A stretch of DNA of 64,000 bases from Maylandia zebra (GCF_041146795.1 NC_135167.1:1627454-1691453), one strand, 5' to 3'; shown: positions 1-14,296, numbered from the stretch's first letter. Notes: generated by a model from the letters alone, not told the origin. Translations and numbers: made by a program.

Positions 1-638
1 CTCCCCCCAAACAAACAAGCACAAATCTCACACACCAGTCTCCTTATCACATACAACCATAAATCATCTCTGGCAGCAGTTTGCAAGGTTAAAGTTCAGC
101 TGTCTGTCAAGTAATCCCTGAAAGGTCCCTGAAAGGTTCAGGGCAAGCATGGAGACAGCTGACGGACCAGCACTGTGCAAAAGCTTAGGAAAGCAGAGGT
201 GTGACTGAGTGTGTTTGTGCTGCTGAGCAGCGAATCGACTCATCCCGACAGTTAAACTGGCTCCAACCAAATTCCGCGTCAGTCATCAGTAATGAGACAC
301 CGCCGGGATGAAGCAGCTGCAGGGCAGCGAGGACAGAGACGGTGAGGAGGACTCCGACCGGAGCAGCAGCCGGGATCAGCACCTCACACTGCTCGGCTCC
401 ATCTGACCCCTCATCAAACTCGTACGCAGCATCCGTGCACATAAAAACGTTTCGAGGTCAGTAAACACAACCAGAACTCATACACAGGGCACACGGGATT
501 ATAAGGGGCTCGGTTTTTTTGGTAAATATCACCTGGGACTATTTGGTGCTGGAAACTTTTCCTTTGGACTTGGAGCTGGCTAAAACCTCTTTGGGTGGGG
601 GTGCAAACATTCCTCCATGCAGGAAAAACCCTGCGCGT

Positions 639-641
<3 letters not shown>

Positions 642-683
<42 letters not shown>
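642..683. repeat. (CA)n microsatellite
   Basis: About 21 uninterrupted CA units preceded by CGCGTGCG. Confidence 0.95.
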
Positions 684-684
<1 letters not shown>

Positions 685-1224
685 CTGATTTATACTCTGC
701 TCCTGGATGAGTTAGGAGGAGGAGGAGTGCACCTTTGTGTGTACAGCTGACAGGAACGAGCACATCGATCGGTTTCCATCCGCGCAGGAACGTGTCAGTG
801 CTGCTCACCGGCAGCCTGCACTGACTTGCAGCTCCATCCTTTCACCAGCCTGCTACAGCTTCTCTCCACCCCTGTGTGGAGTTGTTTATCTTTACCCATC
901 TATCCGATCATGGTGTGACAGTGTGAACGGCACAAATCCGATATTTTCAAATCTGATCTGGGTCACTTTCGTATGTGGTGCTGAATCCAATACATTTAGA
1001 AAGCTGCTGTTTGATGGTCACGTTGCATTAAATCCGTCTTTTACGTCACTGACACAAGACAGACGCCGATTATCAGCGCCGGAGAAGACATCGCGAACGC
1101 TTCCTGGCCATCCAGTGTAGATGTCAGTGAAACTGTTGGGAAGACAACGTGAACATTTTATTTGTTCTGTATAATCTGCAGATTCTGACAGAAATCTGCA
1201 GCTTTCCTTTGCAGAAACATGAAG

Positions 1225-1490
1225 CTCTAAAAGCTGCAGTTCCTCTAACGTCCAGCAGAGGCAGCAGTGAGTCAGTCCCCGTAGACCCCCATGTCCAAAC
1301 TTTACAGCAGAAACTGGTCTCTGTGGATCTTTCCCTCCTTCATAATAACATGCATTAGGGGCGTGGCCTCTCTGACTGACAGGTGGATGGTGACACAGGC
1401 GGCTGTAGCTGCTAGCTGTCTGCTAGCTTCACCTGAACTGGACCTCTGAGCTGTGTTTGTGCTGTTGGAGCCTTTTAATGACATCATGTG
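1225..1490 (+). repeat. dispersed repeat family A, full-length copy
   Basis: Contains CTGCAGTTCCTCTAACGTCC, AGCAGTGAGTCAGTCCCC and AGGGGCGTGGCCTCTCTGAC. The same blocks recur in order at 19906-21250 (interrupted), 32070-32296 and, in part, 59670-59750. I cannot name the family. Confidence 0.7.
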
Positions 1491-4400
1491 ACCAATAACA
1501 TGGCTGCTGTGAGGTCACTGCACTAACAGACCGACCAAGAAGCCTGAGATCTAATTTAGTTTGTGAAATCTGAGGATTTAATTGGATACTGCCATATTGT
1601 CTGTGGATGGAAAATAAAAAATAGCTGAGGCCGAGGGTCAAAGAGTGAGTTTGTCTATTCATCCATCAATTCTTTCGTGTTTTTTAATAATTTAATAAAC
1701 CTGTTTAACATGTTTACTCCACAAATACAGCAAACAGTAAATCCTCCGTGTTTTACTACTGACTCCATCTTTAGGGTTAGAAAAACAAACTCGTGGCTTA
1801 TTTCTGTCAATAGAGACACAATGAAAGGCGATACAGAGAGTAAACTGTGTACAGGCAGTACAACAAATGCTCACAGCAGTAAGTATTACTTACGTAACTG
1901 CAAACAGCTGACATTGCTTATTAGCGCACATGCATTCCCATCTAAGTCGTTGGCGGGCTCCTGAGCTGCAAATCCACGCCAACCTATCAGGTTACACCAC
2001 GTTCAGTGAGGAAAGACGTCTTTCGGCGTCTCTTTCAGGAGTGCCGTTTAGCAGCATCAACACTGTAAACAAAGCGCTTCCTGTTTCTGTCACCGTCAGC
2101 TTCTCCAGCCAGCACGGTGACGGATGTCTCTGAGCGAGTAATCAAGCCTCCGTTTATTTTGGATCAGCTGATCGTTAAACTGATGGATGAGGCCGCGGTG
2201 CGCGAAGCTCAGCGACGACGCTGCACGAGTACAGAGAGCCGGAGCGCTTTCACTGAAATGTACTGACGACTTCAAGTGAACACAAACTTTACTGACACTT
2301 TGTTGTATGGAGGGAAAACCGATGACGGATTAATTTGGACTATTTGATTATTAACGCGTCTCTCACGAGTCCCCAAAGATTACAGCAGTAAATGAGACCA
2401 CACGTTCCCACGCCTGTTTGACACTGGAGTCGGTGTGTGAGGCGTTCCTGAGCTCTGCTGAGATCCTTCCTAAAGCCACTGGGCGAGATCCCAAAATCCA
2501 TCCCAACCTCCAGGAGCCTGTAGAAGCACGTCTGGATCCCAAACTCTAAAGCTGAGGCCTCAACATGCCCAACAAACCCACAGGAATACCCTCGTGTTTG
2601 CAGCCTGACGTTAATCTCTAAACTGAAGACGCTGAAGCTCCAGCAACACCAGCAGATGAACCACTTTCTCCACCTGCTGCAGCTCTCTGGGATCATCTCT
2701 GATGGTGGAGTTAATTAATCAGTGTGACTCCTGGGAAAGTGTAGAAGTGCAAACTGGGCGGGTTAAACTTTTCAGTTTACCAAATGATGGCGACTCGGTC
2801 AGGAAAGAGTGGCGGCAAATGAACTTTCAAAATAAGACTAAGATGGGATCCATTCTCCTGGATGGATAAAAATCAAACCTGTTAAGCCACCGACACGCTG
2901 CCTGTTAATACATATCTAACTGATGGAGCTGCTGCTCCTCCACATCAAAAGGAAGCAGATGAAGTGGTCCAGTGTCACCCAGCATGCCTCCTGGATGACG
3001 TGTTTTGGGTACGCTCTACTGGGAGGAGAGATTACGTCTCTCGGTTTGGGAACGCCTCAGCGTGTTTGTTTTTAGATTTGTTCGATTTTAGGCTACACCT
3101 GTACCTGGGTAAGCGTGACCGCTGAAAAAACTATGAGCTTAAGCTGGTCTCAGCCAACACAGGTGAGCTCCAGGCTGCAGGTAAGAAGGTGCAGTTGAAT
3201 GAGTAAATATAGGAACATCAGAGGATCAGAAAAGCGTCACAGAAACAGACTTGTGCACTTTAAACGACTCCAACACTAAACAGGACCAAACCTCCGTGCC
3301 TCGTCATCTGGAAGCCAGTTCCACAAACCTCATTTAGTTCCAGTTTACCCACAGGAGTGGAGGTTACAGTTTGCACATGAGACCCATCTGAGGCTCCAAC
3401 AGCTGCAGGCGACTCTGCAAACACACTCACTACCAGCACTCCAAACCACCCTCGCTTTACTTCCTGTCTTCCAGCCCTCCACCGTCCTGACCGTCGGCTG
3501 TATTTGCCTCCTTTCTTTGCCCAACCTCCACGTGAACCTCACCCTCTGTCATCACAGGGCCCATAAAACACACAGCTGGCCAGAGGGCGAGACCGCGGGG
3601 TAATAAAGTCTTTGACAGAGCATCTGTCCTCGCTGGCCGTAGCTGCACAGCCCCAGCTTTGACTGATGTAACCCTCAAGGCTGCAAACAAAACGGTGGGG
3701 CCGATATTCTTCAGTTTACGTCGGCACTGACGTCTGCTCATCTCCGTGAACCGAGCTGAGGCTCAGACGAGCCCGAGACGACAGAGGAATGGAGGGAGGG
3801 GCCTGTGTGCTCGCCAAGCTGATTTATGTGAATGTGGACGTAAAAAAGATACAGCACGCCGCTACAAAGGATTTCCCCCCGCGCTCGCCAAACTTTCTGC
3901 AGTGAGTCAGCGCGTGTGCTCTCTCCTCTAATGAGAACCAGCTCTGTGGGCCTGAAACTGGAGAAGAAGCAGCAGCACGCTGGGATCGTACTCACACTGG
4001 TCCTCTCCCATCACAATTTCACTACAACGGCTGAAATCTCCTGCTGTGACTCACACTCTGAAATGCAAGCTCCACATCGAGCGTGGCGCCGCGCTGCGCA
4101 CGAAAGGTGTAGAGTGAGGATGCCCTCTTCCTCCTCCTGCTCCTCCCTCGTGTTTCTGAAAGCTGCTGAGCTGCATCAGTGCAGATGAGACAAGGAGAAG
4201 GAAATCCAGGTAAGAACAGCCAATCAGCGCCTCCCACCTGACCCCACAGTCAGCTCATTCTTTATGTACAAAAACTTCACAGTTTTTAATGAAGACATGA
4301 AGAACGTTTCATCTCATGAATATTTCACAGAGCCACGAGTCCTCCGACGTGGCTCCAGATTTGACTCTTATCATGTTTGAGCCGTCGTTGCGTCTTCAAA

Positions 4401-5984
4401 CTGAGCCACAGTCTGAGGACTAAACCTGGTTTTGCAGCAGCATCAGAGTCACAGTTTGAATAAACCATGCACCAGTTTAGTATCTGTGACAGGAGCCGAT
4501 CCAGTACTGGTCCCTGTATGGAGGACCATGAGTGCCAAAATAAACAAATAACTAAATCATTAAATAATCAATTCAATGTGTATTTTATGTTTTTTTTTAT
4601 TAACTTCCAAGTTTCAATAAATTCATGGCACACCTAATTATTCATAGATCTATTTCCTACCACTTCTCCCAGTTTGGGTCTGAGCACAGAAGCCCACACT
4701 TCCCTCACCCCGCCCACCTCTCCCAGCTTATCCAGTCAGATGACAGATGCCATCTCTCCAGTGAGTCCTGGGTCTGCCACAGGGCCTCCTCCCAGTAGGA
4801 CACGTGGATGTGGAGGAGCAGCAGCTCTACTCCGAGTCCTCTCGAATGACGGGACTGCTCCACCCCATCTCTAAGGAAGAGCCCCGCCCCCTCTCAAAAG
4901 AAACACGTTTTATCGGCGACCGTGGGTGAGGGCAGGAACACAGATGGGCCAGTAAATCCACAGCTTCACTTTTAAGCCCAGTCTCACGCTCCACTCTCCC
5001 CTCCATCATGAACACGACCCCGAACTGTAATTAATTAATGACACATTTAATGAATCATTTAGCAACATAGTTACTTCATTTGGTCCTCCTGGTCCTCCGT
5101 ACCCCGGGATGTTTGATTGGTTTTCTGGTCATTCACTGGAGGAAACAAAGTGCATTCTGGGTAAACGTTGTGAATCAGCCTGAGGAAATAGAAACATTTC
5201 TCGGTGTTGAATCACAGAAACATCTGTGCGTCTGAACGGAGCACAGAGATGAGCCCACTGTTTCCTGTCTCGTCACAAAGCGTCGCAGAGAGTGACACCG
5301 TCCTGACGTTCCTGCGGATAAACAGTATTTAAAATGGCTGACGGCGTGATTCTCTGGCTCTAACGCAACACTAATCGCTGCAGCTTTGGCTCCTGACTCC
5401 TGCATCAAACCTCTTCCCGCTCCGAGTCGCAAGTTTCCTGAAACGCAGCCAGAGGGAGATTTCCAAACTTCAAAGCAGAGATTCAGATTTTTCTCTCCAA
5501 CTGAAATAACAGATCACTTCACAGTCTTCACTCATCAGCTAAAATACAACATCAAAGCAAAAGAATCTGAGCTTTAACGCTGATAAACCTTTAATATTCA
5601 AGTCTGACTGGAGGCCGGGGGCCACGCTCCGCCCAAAGTGCCTCCACAGTCTGACAAATGCTGGGTTTTAAAAAAAGAACCAGTCAGAGCCCAAAGAAAC
5701 ATCTGGAAGTTTGTGGCTTTGTCCAAAGATGAAAATCCCCAAAGTGCTGAATTTATTCTCATTTTATTACCAAGTGTTTGCCACCTCGTCCACCACAGCG
5801 CGCCGACACAGAGAAGAAACCGCAGTCGTGCTTTCTGTGAAACGCATTCAACACCGTAAAACTACAACGAACTACAAACATGGCCGAGGTTCCTCGCTGC
5901 GTTCATGGATACCGCACCTTCACACAGAGAGGGGAGATGCCCCTCTTAAACCATCATCCTGAATGCGGAGACCCCACACGGCTG

Positions 5985-6300
5985 TGTCCGAGTCTCCGCC
6001 CACGAACACACCCCCATCCACCACTATAATAAAATCTGCAGATGATGCAACGGTCGTCAAACTTACAAGCTTAAGGTGGCACCAAAGAGTCAGTCACAGA
6101 CTCGAGCAGAACAGGAAGTACAACCCAGCAGCTGTGTGTGGAGGAACGCCGTCCGTCTGTTGGGGCTGAACCTCCAGCTTGGTCAAAAAAACAAGCCCAG
6201 CAAAGGCTGTTCTTCCTACGGAAGCTGAAGCACGCTCCCCGTGAATCTGCTGCTGAACTTCTACAGGATCGCCACTTAGAGCACGAACGCCATCACGGGT
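5985..6300 (+). mobile_element. non-LTR retrotransposon fragment, reverse transcriptase C-terminal part, decayed
   Basis: Two frames in order give TTIIKSADDATVVKL (a mutated form of the F/Y-A-D-D catalytic motif of reverse transcriptase) and KKQAQQRLFFLRKLKHAPRE (the K-Q-x-x-R-L-F/Y-F-L-R-x-L block that follows it in many fish LINEs). A frameshift separates them, so the copy is dead. Confidence 0.7.
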
Positions 6301-6713
6301 GGGTCAGAAGCTGCAGAGCTGCACAGCTGAAGCGTGAGGTGACCTACACCCTGCCACCCTCTACTCAAACTTCCTCCATCGAGCAAACGATGCAGACAAT
6401 CCCACACAAACAGACAGAGGGACAGCTTTCACCCCGCACACAGACCCCATCAGGACGATCATAAAAATCTATTATCTCCTGATTTATTATCGTCTATTTA
6501 TTAATTTTTTATTATCTGTTCTTTTGTGGTGGGCACGAGAGGTGCCAGTCTAAGTTTTATTGTAATGGATCATCTGTTTAACGTCCACCAGGTGAGCAGT
6601 TCACCTGTTCACCTGTTCTACGAAACAAAATTCATGCAAACTGAAGGTTTCTGACCTGCTCAGGTTACTGATGAATCAGTGCAGCTGCAGTGTAACGATG
6701 GCTAATGAAGCCG

Positions 6714-6741
6714 GTGTGTGTGTGTGTGTGTGTGTGTGTGT
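6714..6741. repeat. (TG)n microsatellite
   Basis: About 14 TG units. Confidence 0.9.
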
Positions 6742-8660
6742 CAGATATTTGGCTGCTTTGTTCTTCTGCTTACTCGAGAGCTTTCGTCTCTTTGGCAGAT
6801 GAGGTAATGGTTCGGCTTCCCGAATGCGGTAAAACATCATTTTTTACAGGCCGGCGCTGATGTGGCCGTTTCCTCTGCGAGCTCGCTTGTTGAAGCCGCT
6901 GCTTTGTTGTGGGTGCAGCTCTGTGGACGCACACGGCAGCTGTGAAACCGTACGGCTCCACGGACATCAGCCAAACGCGTCTCCTTTTGTCTGAAAGTCA
7001 TAAAGTTTGTAACAGCGAGGATCTCGTTACAGTCACGTCAGGCCTCTCGATCTGATTCAACAATTTACCGTAAACGCAGAGACCTGAGTAACGAGCCTCC
7101 GCCGCCTGTCGTGGCTTTGCCGTGAGTCACTGTGGTTAAAGCGTGGGAACGCGCGCTCGCTGATAGATACCTGGGTCCAGCGTGGGCGTCGTTTATCCTC
7201 TCAGATCGTTTCTATTTGGCTAAAAATGTCTTCATTTGTTGTTAACGGCATATTTGTTTAAATCAAAGAGCTTCCACCGACTCAAACAGGCCTTGTTGGT
7301 CTTCCTTGTTGCATCACTGCGCGTGCATTTAAATGTATTTACTGATCATCCAATAATGTCAGACGTGAATCCGCCTCCTGTGGGAGCGGCCGAGCAGCCA
7401 AACGGAGCCAATAAAAACCTGCTTTAAAGAAAACTCAGTGAGCCGAGCGGCGCTGAAGAAGCAGCAGCACAACGGTGAGGATTCAGCAGCTGGTGCGGTC
7501 AGCACTGCCAGCATTACAGCTATCAATCACATGAGCTGCTGTTTACCCACCACAGCTTTCCTGTTGGCTCAATAAACGGCTGTGAAAGCCTTCTGCCCAC
7601 GTTCACTGAACCTTTGTCCAAAACAGAAGGACTGTGAGGCCGAAGTGCCTCCGAGAGTCCTTTAAACACCGGGCTCGCTCCCGTTAAAGTGTAGAAGAAA
7701 CTGTTCCTAACTTTGTGAGAAGCTTCAGTTTAACAGAAGCTGGTAACTCCAACTGAAGCTGACCGATATCTACGCTGGCTCGAGCTTGTTAACCAGCAGC
7801 TTAAAGCCCTGCGTTTCCTCTTCTTGTCACATGGATTCTAACTTACGAGCAATCCAGCGAGGCTTGGTTGAGTACTCTGATTACTTTTGCTTCACACATC
7901 ACCAGCTGCTCCTGGCCTGGTCTGAAACAGGTTTGTGGTTTCCTGCAGTTTCCTGGAGGATGCTGACTCGTCATCAGAGGCCGATTCCTGCTCTCGCTCT
8001 CAGACGTGTCCTGGAAACCTAAACGTGGCGTTGCTCTAGCAGCGATGTTGTTTTTAATCTCATAAAAATTCATACCCGTGTTATCATGGATGACATGATA
8101 CAGCGCAGCCCTGCTGGACACTTCCAAACTAACTGAATATCCGGGAAGGATCCGGGAAGTCGAAGAAATGTTTTCATGTCGAGATCTTAATGAACAATAT
8201 TTAAAACTTGACATTTTTCTTTCCCCCTGAGCTTCCTTACAGACTAATGAACCGAAATAATCGAGGACACGTAATCAGAGTTGTTCTGCGTCTATTACTT
8301 GAGGAGGTCTGAATGACGATGCAGATCAAACCAGCTCAAACTGAGAAAAGCTTAAATATTTTTATTCAAAACTACAGTCGAACATTTCTTACTGGGAAAA
8401 GGTGTTAACAGTGTTTAAGACTCAACGCACAATACAAGTCTTTAGTAAGAGCTGCTAAACTTTAAGGCCAAACCCAGAGGAACCTTTGAGGGTGGAAGGG
8501 GTTAAAAACAGAAACGACCTGGATAAAAACGTTGCCCCGCCTCTGCTCGTCTTTGCTAAACCATCAAACAGCAGAACTTCATGTCCCACAGGGCCCCAGG
8601 TGTTACTGCAAGGAGAGCTTTCCACTGTAGTAAATTATACAGCACATTCCTGAAGCATGA

Positions 8661-8666
<6 letters not shown>

Positions 8667-8695
<29 letters not shown>
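8667..8695. repeat. (CA)n microsatellite
   Basis: About 14 CA units. Confidence 0.9.
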
Positions 8696-8698
<3 letters not shown>

Positions 8699-9169
8699 GG
8701 TCCCATGCAGCACACGCCCCGCATGCCAACACGCACACGCTCGGCTCACTGACGCTACAAAGAGTTCAAATCAGCAAACAGGAGCGAGCGAAGTCAAGGA
8801 CAGAGTCCAGAGTCGGCGTCCCTGAACTCGGGGATCGATGTCCAGCTCGGAGCTGCGGCCGTATCACATTCCCATCATTTATTCAGCAGGACGGCGAGGA
8901 GCAGGAGGGGGCGAGCCGACGACGGAGGACGGCGTGATGGATGCAAGCACAACAACAGGGAGACACTTTCACTCTGCTTGCTTCACAGTTCAGGAGCTTC
9001 AGGATTCATCGGTGCTGTCAGCCTCACCTGGATCGGAGGCTCGTACCGACACGCTTCAGCTCAGCTGAACAATTAATAACGTTGATAAAGTAAAAGGCTG
9101 GAAACAGTCCAGGACGTTACCCTGGAGACATATTTAACAGACTTAATCATTCAATCGTTTATAAAACAC

Positions 9170-9470
9170 TAAACATGAAGATCTTAGAGGCTTTACTGGC
9201 CTTTCAGAGTCTGGTGATCATCAGTAGGGTGATATGGTACTACAAGGTCATTAAGATAAGATGGGGCCTGATTATTTAAGACCTTGTATGTGAGGAGCAG
9301 GATTTTGAATTCTGGGTTTAACAGGAAGCCAATGAAGGGAAGCCAAAACTGAAGGCTTTTCAGGGAGTTTTTAGGACATCCTGATAATAATGAATTACAG
9401 TCGTCCAGCCTGGAAGGAATAAATGCATGAACTAGCTTCAACGTTAGCCTTTTTTTTGGCTGCTCTGTTG
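9170..9470 (-). mobile_element. L2-like LINE fragment (end of reverse transcriptase)
   Basis: The minus strand encodes VHAFIPSRLDDCNSLLSGCP and, further on, FKILLLTYKVLNNQAPSYLN then DLVVPYHP. These are characteristic of the C-terminal part of L2/Maui-type ORF2, with the usual stretch between them deleted. Truncated and non-functional. Confidence 0.8.
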
Positions 9471-10947
9471 GTCCTCGTCCAACTTTTGGAGCCGGTCTCG
9501 AGTGCAGATTAGAGCTTCTGGTGCTTCAGCATTGCTTTGATATCAGCTTTTTGACCTGCTGCCAGGTCCTCTGTCTGACTGCAGTAACCCAAAGATGACT
9601 GAAAGGGCTGCCGAGAACACGAGGCAGAGGGAGCATGCTTCAAAATATCATCTTAAATCAGGAAGAAGATGATGTTGCTGATCTGGCAGCAGCTGTAGCC
9701 GACCAGGCTGAGCACGGATCAGTCTCTGTGTCACTGGAGCACAGCTGAAAGCATCTTTTTAGATGATAAAATGCACCACAAACACTCGTAGATCATCCTG
9801 TTTCACCTCACTATCATCTTCATCCTCCTCATTACGTAAGGTTACTGAAGCATTCTGAGCATGCCGCGGCTCCAGGGAGCCAAAACAAGGTGCACCGCTG
9901 CAGGGCTGAGCAGCTTCAAAGCTTCTCCCACACCAAAGAGCTGAGAGCCGTTTGCATATCGTGCACATTTATGCAAATAGATGGAGCCGGAGTTTCCTAA
10001 TCCACGAGGAAGATGATGAAATCGCCAATACCGAGGCCAAGCAGATAAAAAGACAGGAGAAGGAAGAGGAGGAGTGGGTTACACTCCACATCTGCCAAAA
10101 TGGAAAATGGAAATCCTCCTTTTAACACCTCTGGGCCTGAAAATACTTACAGAAGCTTTTCAAAGGTGAAGAATGATTTTACAGGCGAACAACGCGACGG
10201 CGGGTGGGTGGGATAAGCGCGGCTGGAGTCGCAGCGTCGAGGCGCAGCGCTGCGGCCGCGCTCTAATACCGTCTGCACCACCTCAGATGACCAGGAATTT
10301 GTCTGCCTCTAATCTTTTCCCACACTGAGGCAGAGTTCACGGCCCGTGCGACACGAAGCTCGGCAGGCGAGAAGGGGTTAACGCGCCCTAAAGGGGATCA
10401 AAGCCTCTTTTAAATGGGAGCAAATCAGCCCAACGAGCTTACACTGCAACACACACACACGGATACCAGCAGGTCCGTCCTGCACTCCACCGACCTGCGG
10501 ACAGGAAACCATCCTCTCACACACAGAAGAGAACTTTCTTTGTGAAAAGCTCGGGTAGGTCCTTCGCTACTACGCTTCCGATTAGCTGTACGTGAGCATG
10601 TGGAGGCGTGGCTTCAGAGGGACGTTCAGGAAAAACCTGGAACTAAACTCAGACACAAAGCGAAACGCAGTGAAGCCAAGTTTGCGTTTAAGGGTAAAAA
10701 TCTGAAGAATGCTCGACATCCAAGCTGCCTGTTGATGTGTCAGAGCCCTCGCTGCGTGGATCTGACACATCAACAGGTCTACGTAACACTCCTGCTTCCT
10801 CCGACGGTTTAGAGCTCCAAACTCTCCAGCGTTAAACCAACATTTAGAGAACAGCTCAGCATTAACTCTCATTAACTCACAAACTGCTTAAGTGAACACA
10901 AACAGGGACGCAGTCTGATAACAAACCTGCACGCGGGGTCGTAACGC

Positions 10948-11718
10948 TAGGGCTGTGCGATATGACCAAAACTTCATGTCCCGATATAAGACTTCTATCG
11001 TCCCGATAACGATATAAATCACAAAAATGTAACATTTCCTGTAAATTCTGTGAATCTCGGGCAGCTCGACTGGTGTGAAGTGTTTCCAGCTGCGCGTCCT
11101 TCACCCGGAGTCGAGCGTTTTAGCCGATGCATGAAACGATACATTTTTAGACGTAAGTTGTATTTATTACACGGCGTGCTGCGGGTTGCCCGTTCTAACG
11201 TTTGAGTCTAAGGTTTATTTTTTAGCACCTGGCGGCTCTTTTTTACTTCTCATCCGTAAATAATCTTTCACGTGATTCAGTTTATTTTGATGCATCTCAA
11301 TCATCCCGGAAAGTAAATCTCCAAAAGTTGATTCTGTTCTTCGCGTTTTGTGGGAGAAACGTTTCGTCACTCATCCAAGTGACTATTTTGAAAAGTCTCA
11401 ACAGGATCTTGAGCTTTATTGTGAAAGGTTTACGTGGAAAATAAACAAGCGGACACGCGAAGGTGTTACCGTCGTTGTTGCTAACGACAACGCATAAAAA
11501 CAGGCGCTTGTCCGTCTGTAGTGTGGTTCTATTAAATATAAGAGAAAGCGAGAGCTGTAAGAAATGAATACAGCCTCTACAGTGACATCAGAACCATGAA
11601 CAAATATTGCTGTAAACAGTTTATTTTGCGACACCACCAAACAAACGACAGCGTAAAATGAAACGACAGATGTTTTTATATCGTCATCCGATATATATCG
11701 TTATATCGAACAGCCCTA
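10948..11718. mobile_element. non-autonomous hAT-type transposon, 771 bp, perfect 8-bp target duplication
   Basis: Terminal inverted repeats: left TAGGGCTGTGCGATATGACC, right end reading inward TAGGGCTGTTCGATATAACG. It is flanked on both sides by the identical 8-mer CGTAACGC (10940-10947 and 11719-11726), the hAT hallmark. No transposase ORF is present. Confidence 0.9.
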
Positions 11719-13019
11719 CGTAACGCCGCCGTAAAGCCGACTGCAGGATGCGGGCTTCGTGGGTAAAGCGAGTGTTAAACTTGCAGATACAACCGGGGGT
11801 CGCTGCAGGACACGAGTGGGCGTCCCTCAGACTGATCCAGGATCAGACGATCAGCCCGATCACAGAGGGAGAAATCGTATTTGATGCCTGCTGAACTGAA
11901 GACATTTCTTTGTAAATGATCAACTGTACGGCCCGGCTGGGTCGACATAAACGACCCCAAAGTGTTTGATAAAGGACACAAACCCACAGACAGATGAGCA
12001 GGTTTTTGGGAGCACAGTCAGCTTCACCTTGGTTTGAAACTGTAAGGAGGACAAATCAAGAGAGGATGTCAGCTACAAGCATCTGTGGAATGGAGGTAAA
12101 CTCTAATAAAGTTATAACAGTGGACATGCTGAACACCGCAGCTCCATGCTGGTCCCGTCTTACTGGGCAGCTGTGGAGACTACCAGTCCATCCTGAGACC
12201 TCACCTGTCCAGTGACTGTAGATGAATGTGGCCTCATTCATTTATAGTCCAAAGGTCACGTGTTCTGCCCGTGAGGATTGATATACAAAGGTAGCAGACG
12301 TGGTGTCAGTCTGAAGACGTTCACGCTGTGTGGAGGGAACTAAAGACAAAACCATGAGGAGTGTACAGAGGCCTGTAAACGCTGCTGTCACGCTGAGTGG
12401 GTAAAGGCCCTCTGAGGAGCCATGAATTACACTCTGCCTCAGGGTTAATTAAGCGTTCGAGTGGGTGAGGCAGAAAGGTCGCAGGACCTGCACATCGCAG
12501 GAAACACCGCTGGTAACATCCAGGCCGTGTCCTCTGAATATTAGCTCTGACAGGAAAATCCTTCGGTTTGTGCTTTCAGGCATCAGCCGACTAACGTTTG
12601 CTCCACATTTTTATTTTAACATGTGAAATCATGACAGGAGCCTCTGCTGGTTGCTGCTCTGACTTCTCTCTGATTGGTTCATCTCCAACGTGGAAGAAAG
12701 CGATGCTCACGGTGGCTTCGGTACCACAGGTGCACGTCTATTTCAGGAGCTCGTGTTTTACACTCAGTTAGCACTGAGGTGGTGAGTTCAGCTGCTTATC
12801 CAGTGTAGCTATGCTGTGCAGAGATAAACTCCTTTTTGTCCGTCTCTCCTCCACTCCTGAGACCATCTCCTCATCAACAGCCTTCCACTCATCTCAGCCC
12901 AGATTAAGACCTTAAAATGCTTTGATTTTTCTCAAAGGTCTTTATTTGTCTGAAAAGTTCAGCTCGAGGAGACAGAAACATTCATAAGGAAGACCTTGTG
13001 TTTCCTGCCTTCAGCTGTG

Positions 13020-13245
13020 ACCACGCTGGCTGTGGACAGCTTGTTGAAGAGCTCGCTCGTTCTGGAGGGACTCAGAGTACAGCCGCTACTTCTCCATATC
13101 AACACAAGTCAGCTGGAGGGCTCCAGGATCTGATAGAGACGCCTCCTAGTCACCTCCCAGGTGAGGTGTTTCGGACGTGTCCTACAATGAAGGGACACCG
13201 GAGCAGATCCAGGACACACTGCAGAGATTAGGTCTGTAGGACTGT
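13020..13245 (+). mobile_element. non-LTR retrotransposon 3'-end fragment
   Basis: It reads LQDLIETPPSHLPGEVFRTC then PTMKGHRSRSRTHCRD, a decayed form of the G-E-V-F-R-A-C-P-T-G-R-R-P-R-G-R-P-x-x-R-W-R-D-Y tail found at the C-terminus of fish LINE ORF2 proteins. A related fragment lies at 62515-62605. Confidence 0.65.
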
Positions 13246-13344
13246 TCGGGAACGCTGCAGTGATGAGTTGGTGGCTGGATGGACTTGTAGTCACCGCAGC
13301 TAAGAGTTGTACTCGACAGCAAACTCTGTCATCGGTGAAAATGT

Positions 13345-13565
13345 TTAGCTGCAAACTGTTCTTCCAGATTTTGGGCCTGTATTTGTAAAGCACTTTACAC
13401 GTCCATTCACACACACATTCACACACTGGTGATGGCAGCTACGTTGTAGCCACAGCCACCCTGGGGCGCACTGACAGAGGCGAGGCTGCCGGACACTGGC
13501 GCCACCGGGCCCTCTGACCACCACCAGTAGGCAACGGGTGAAGTGTCTCGCCCAAGGACACAACG
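13345..13565 (-). repeat. SINE body/tail copy, reverse orientation
   Basis: The stretch shares the order GCACTTTACA...ATTCACACACTGGTGATGGC...CAGCCACCCTGGGGCGCACTG with the reverse complement of the SINE at 56930-57222 and with 20023-20158. The tRNA-like head is missing. Confidence 0.65.
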
Positions 13566-14294
13566 ACCGAGACTGTCTGGTAAATTAGCTAAAGATGCCA
13601 TACACTGGTGGCAATTGATAAAGTCTGAGGATAACGAGGCCACTCTGCAAACAAGGAATAACATTTTGGAAGATGAACCCCTCGACTTGGAGATGATGAG
13701 CGCTCTGTTGACGAAACAATGAATGTGCTCGGTGTTGACAGGAGAGGTCTGAAGAGATCCACTAATGCTCAGCTAAGAACATTTATAATTCATTCAACCG
13801 CAGGGAAACCTGGAGTAGATCTAAGCTGCCGGGCAAAGAAACACACTTTGTGCGAGAGTCAGTGAAATAAATCACAGATTATTATCAGGCTCATTTAAAA
13901 GCTGCAGCAGAAAGTTAATAATTCATCAGGTCAGTCGCCATCGCATCGTTACAGTCTAGTCCTGCGCTAATCTTCTCAAACAGCAGGTCATAAAAGTGGT
14001 GAGAAAGATATGCTAGTGCAGGTAAAATCCTGAGCAGACACATCACACTGTTAATCCAGGATCCCAGAGCATGTCCTTAAAATCCAGACAGGTACGTGGA
14101 TAAAGGCCAGACAGGTGTAAAGAGTGTGGTTGTTGGCGCATGAAAGCCACACAGACTCAGATAAGGATGGAAACATGTTCAAGTAGAAGCTGATAAGACT
14201 GTGTGTGATTTCTGAGGCAGATACTCTGCAAGCATGAGCTGGAGCTGCGCGAGCAGCAGCAGAGGAAGCAAAGCTGAGCAAATCTGTGTGTGAC

Positions 14295-14296
<2 letters not shown>

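Noticed and set aside
185..442. Minus-strand 85-aa ORF with a hydrophobic stretch (LIPAAAPVGVLLTVSVLAAL)
   Set aside because: No recognisable homology, no neighbouring exon, and its start overlaps the segment repeated at 20495-20564, so a genuine exon is not supported.
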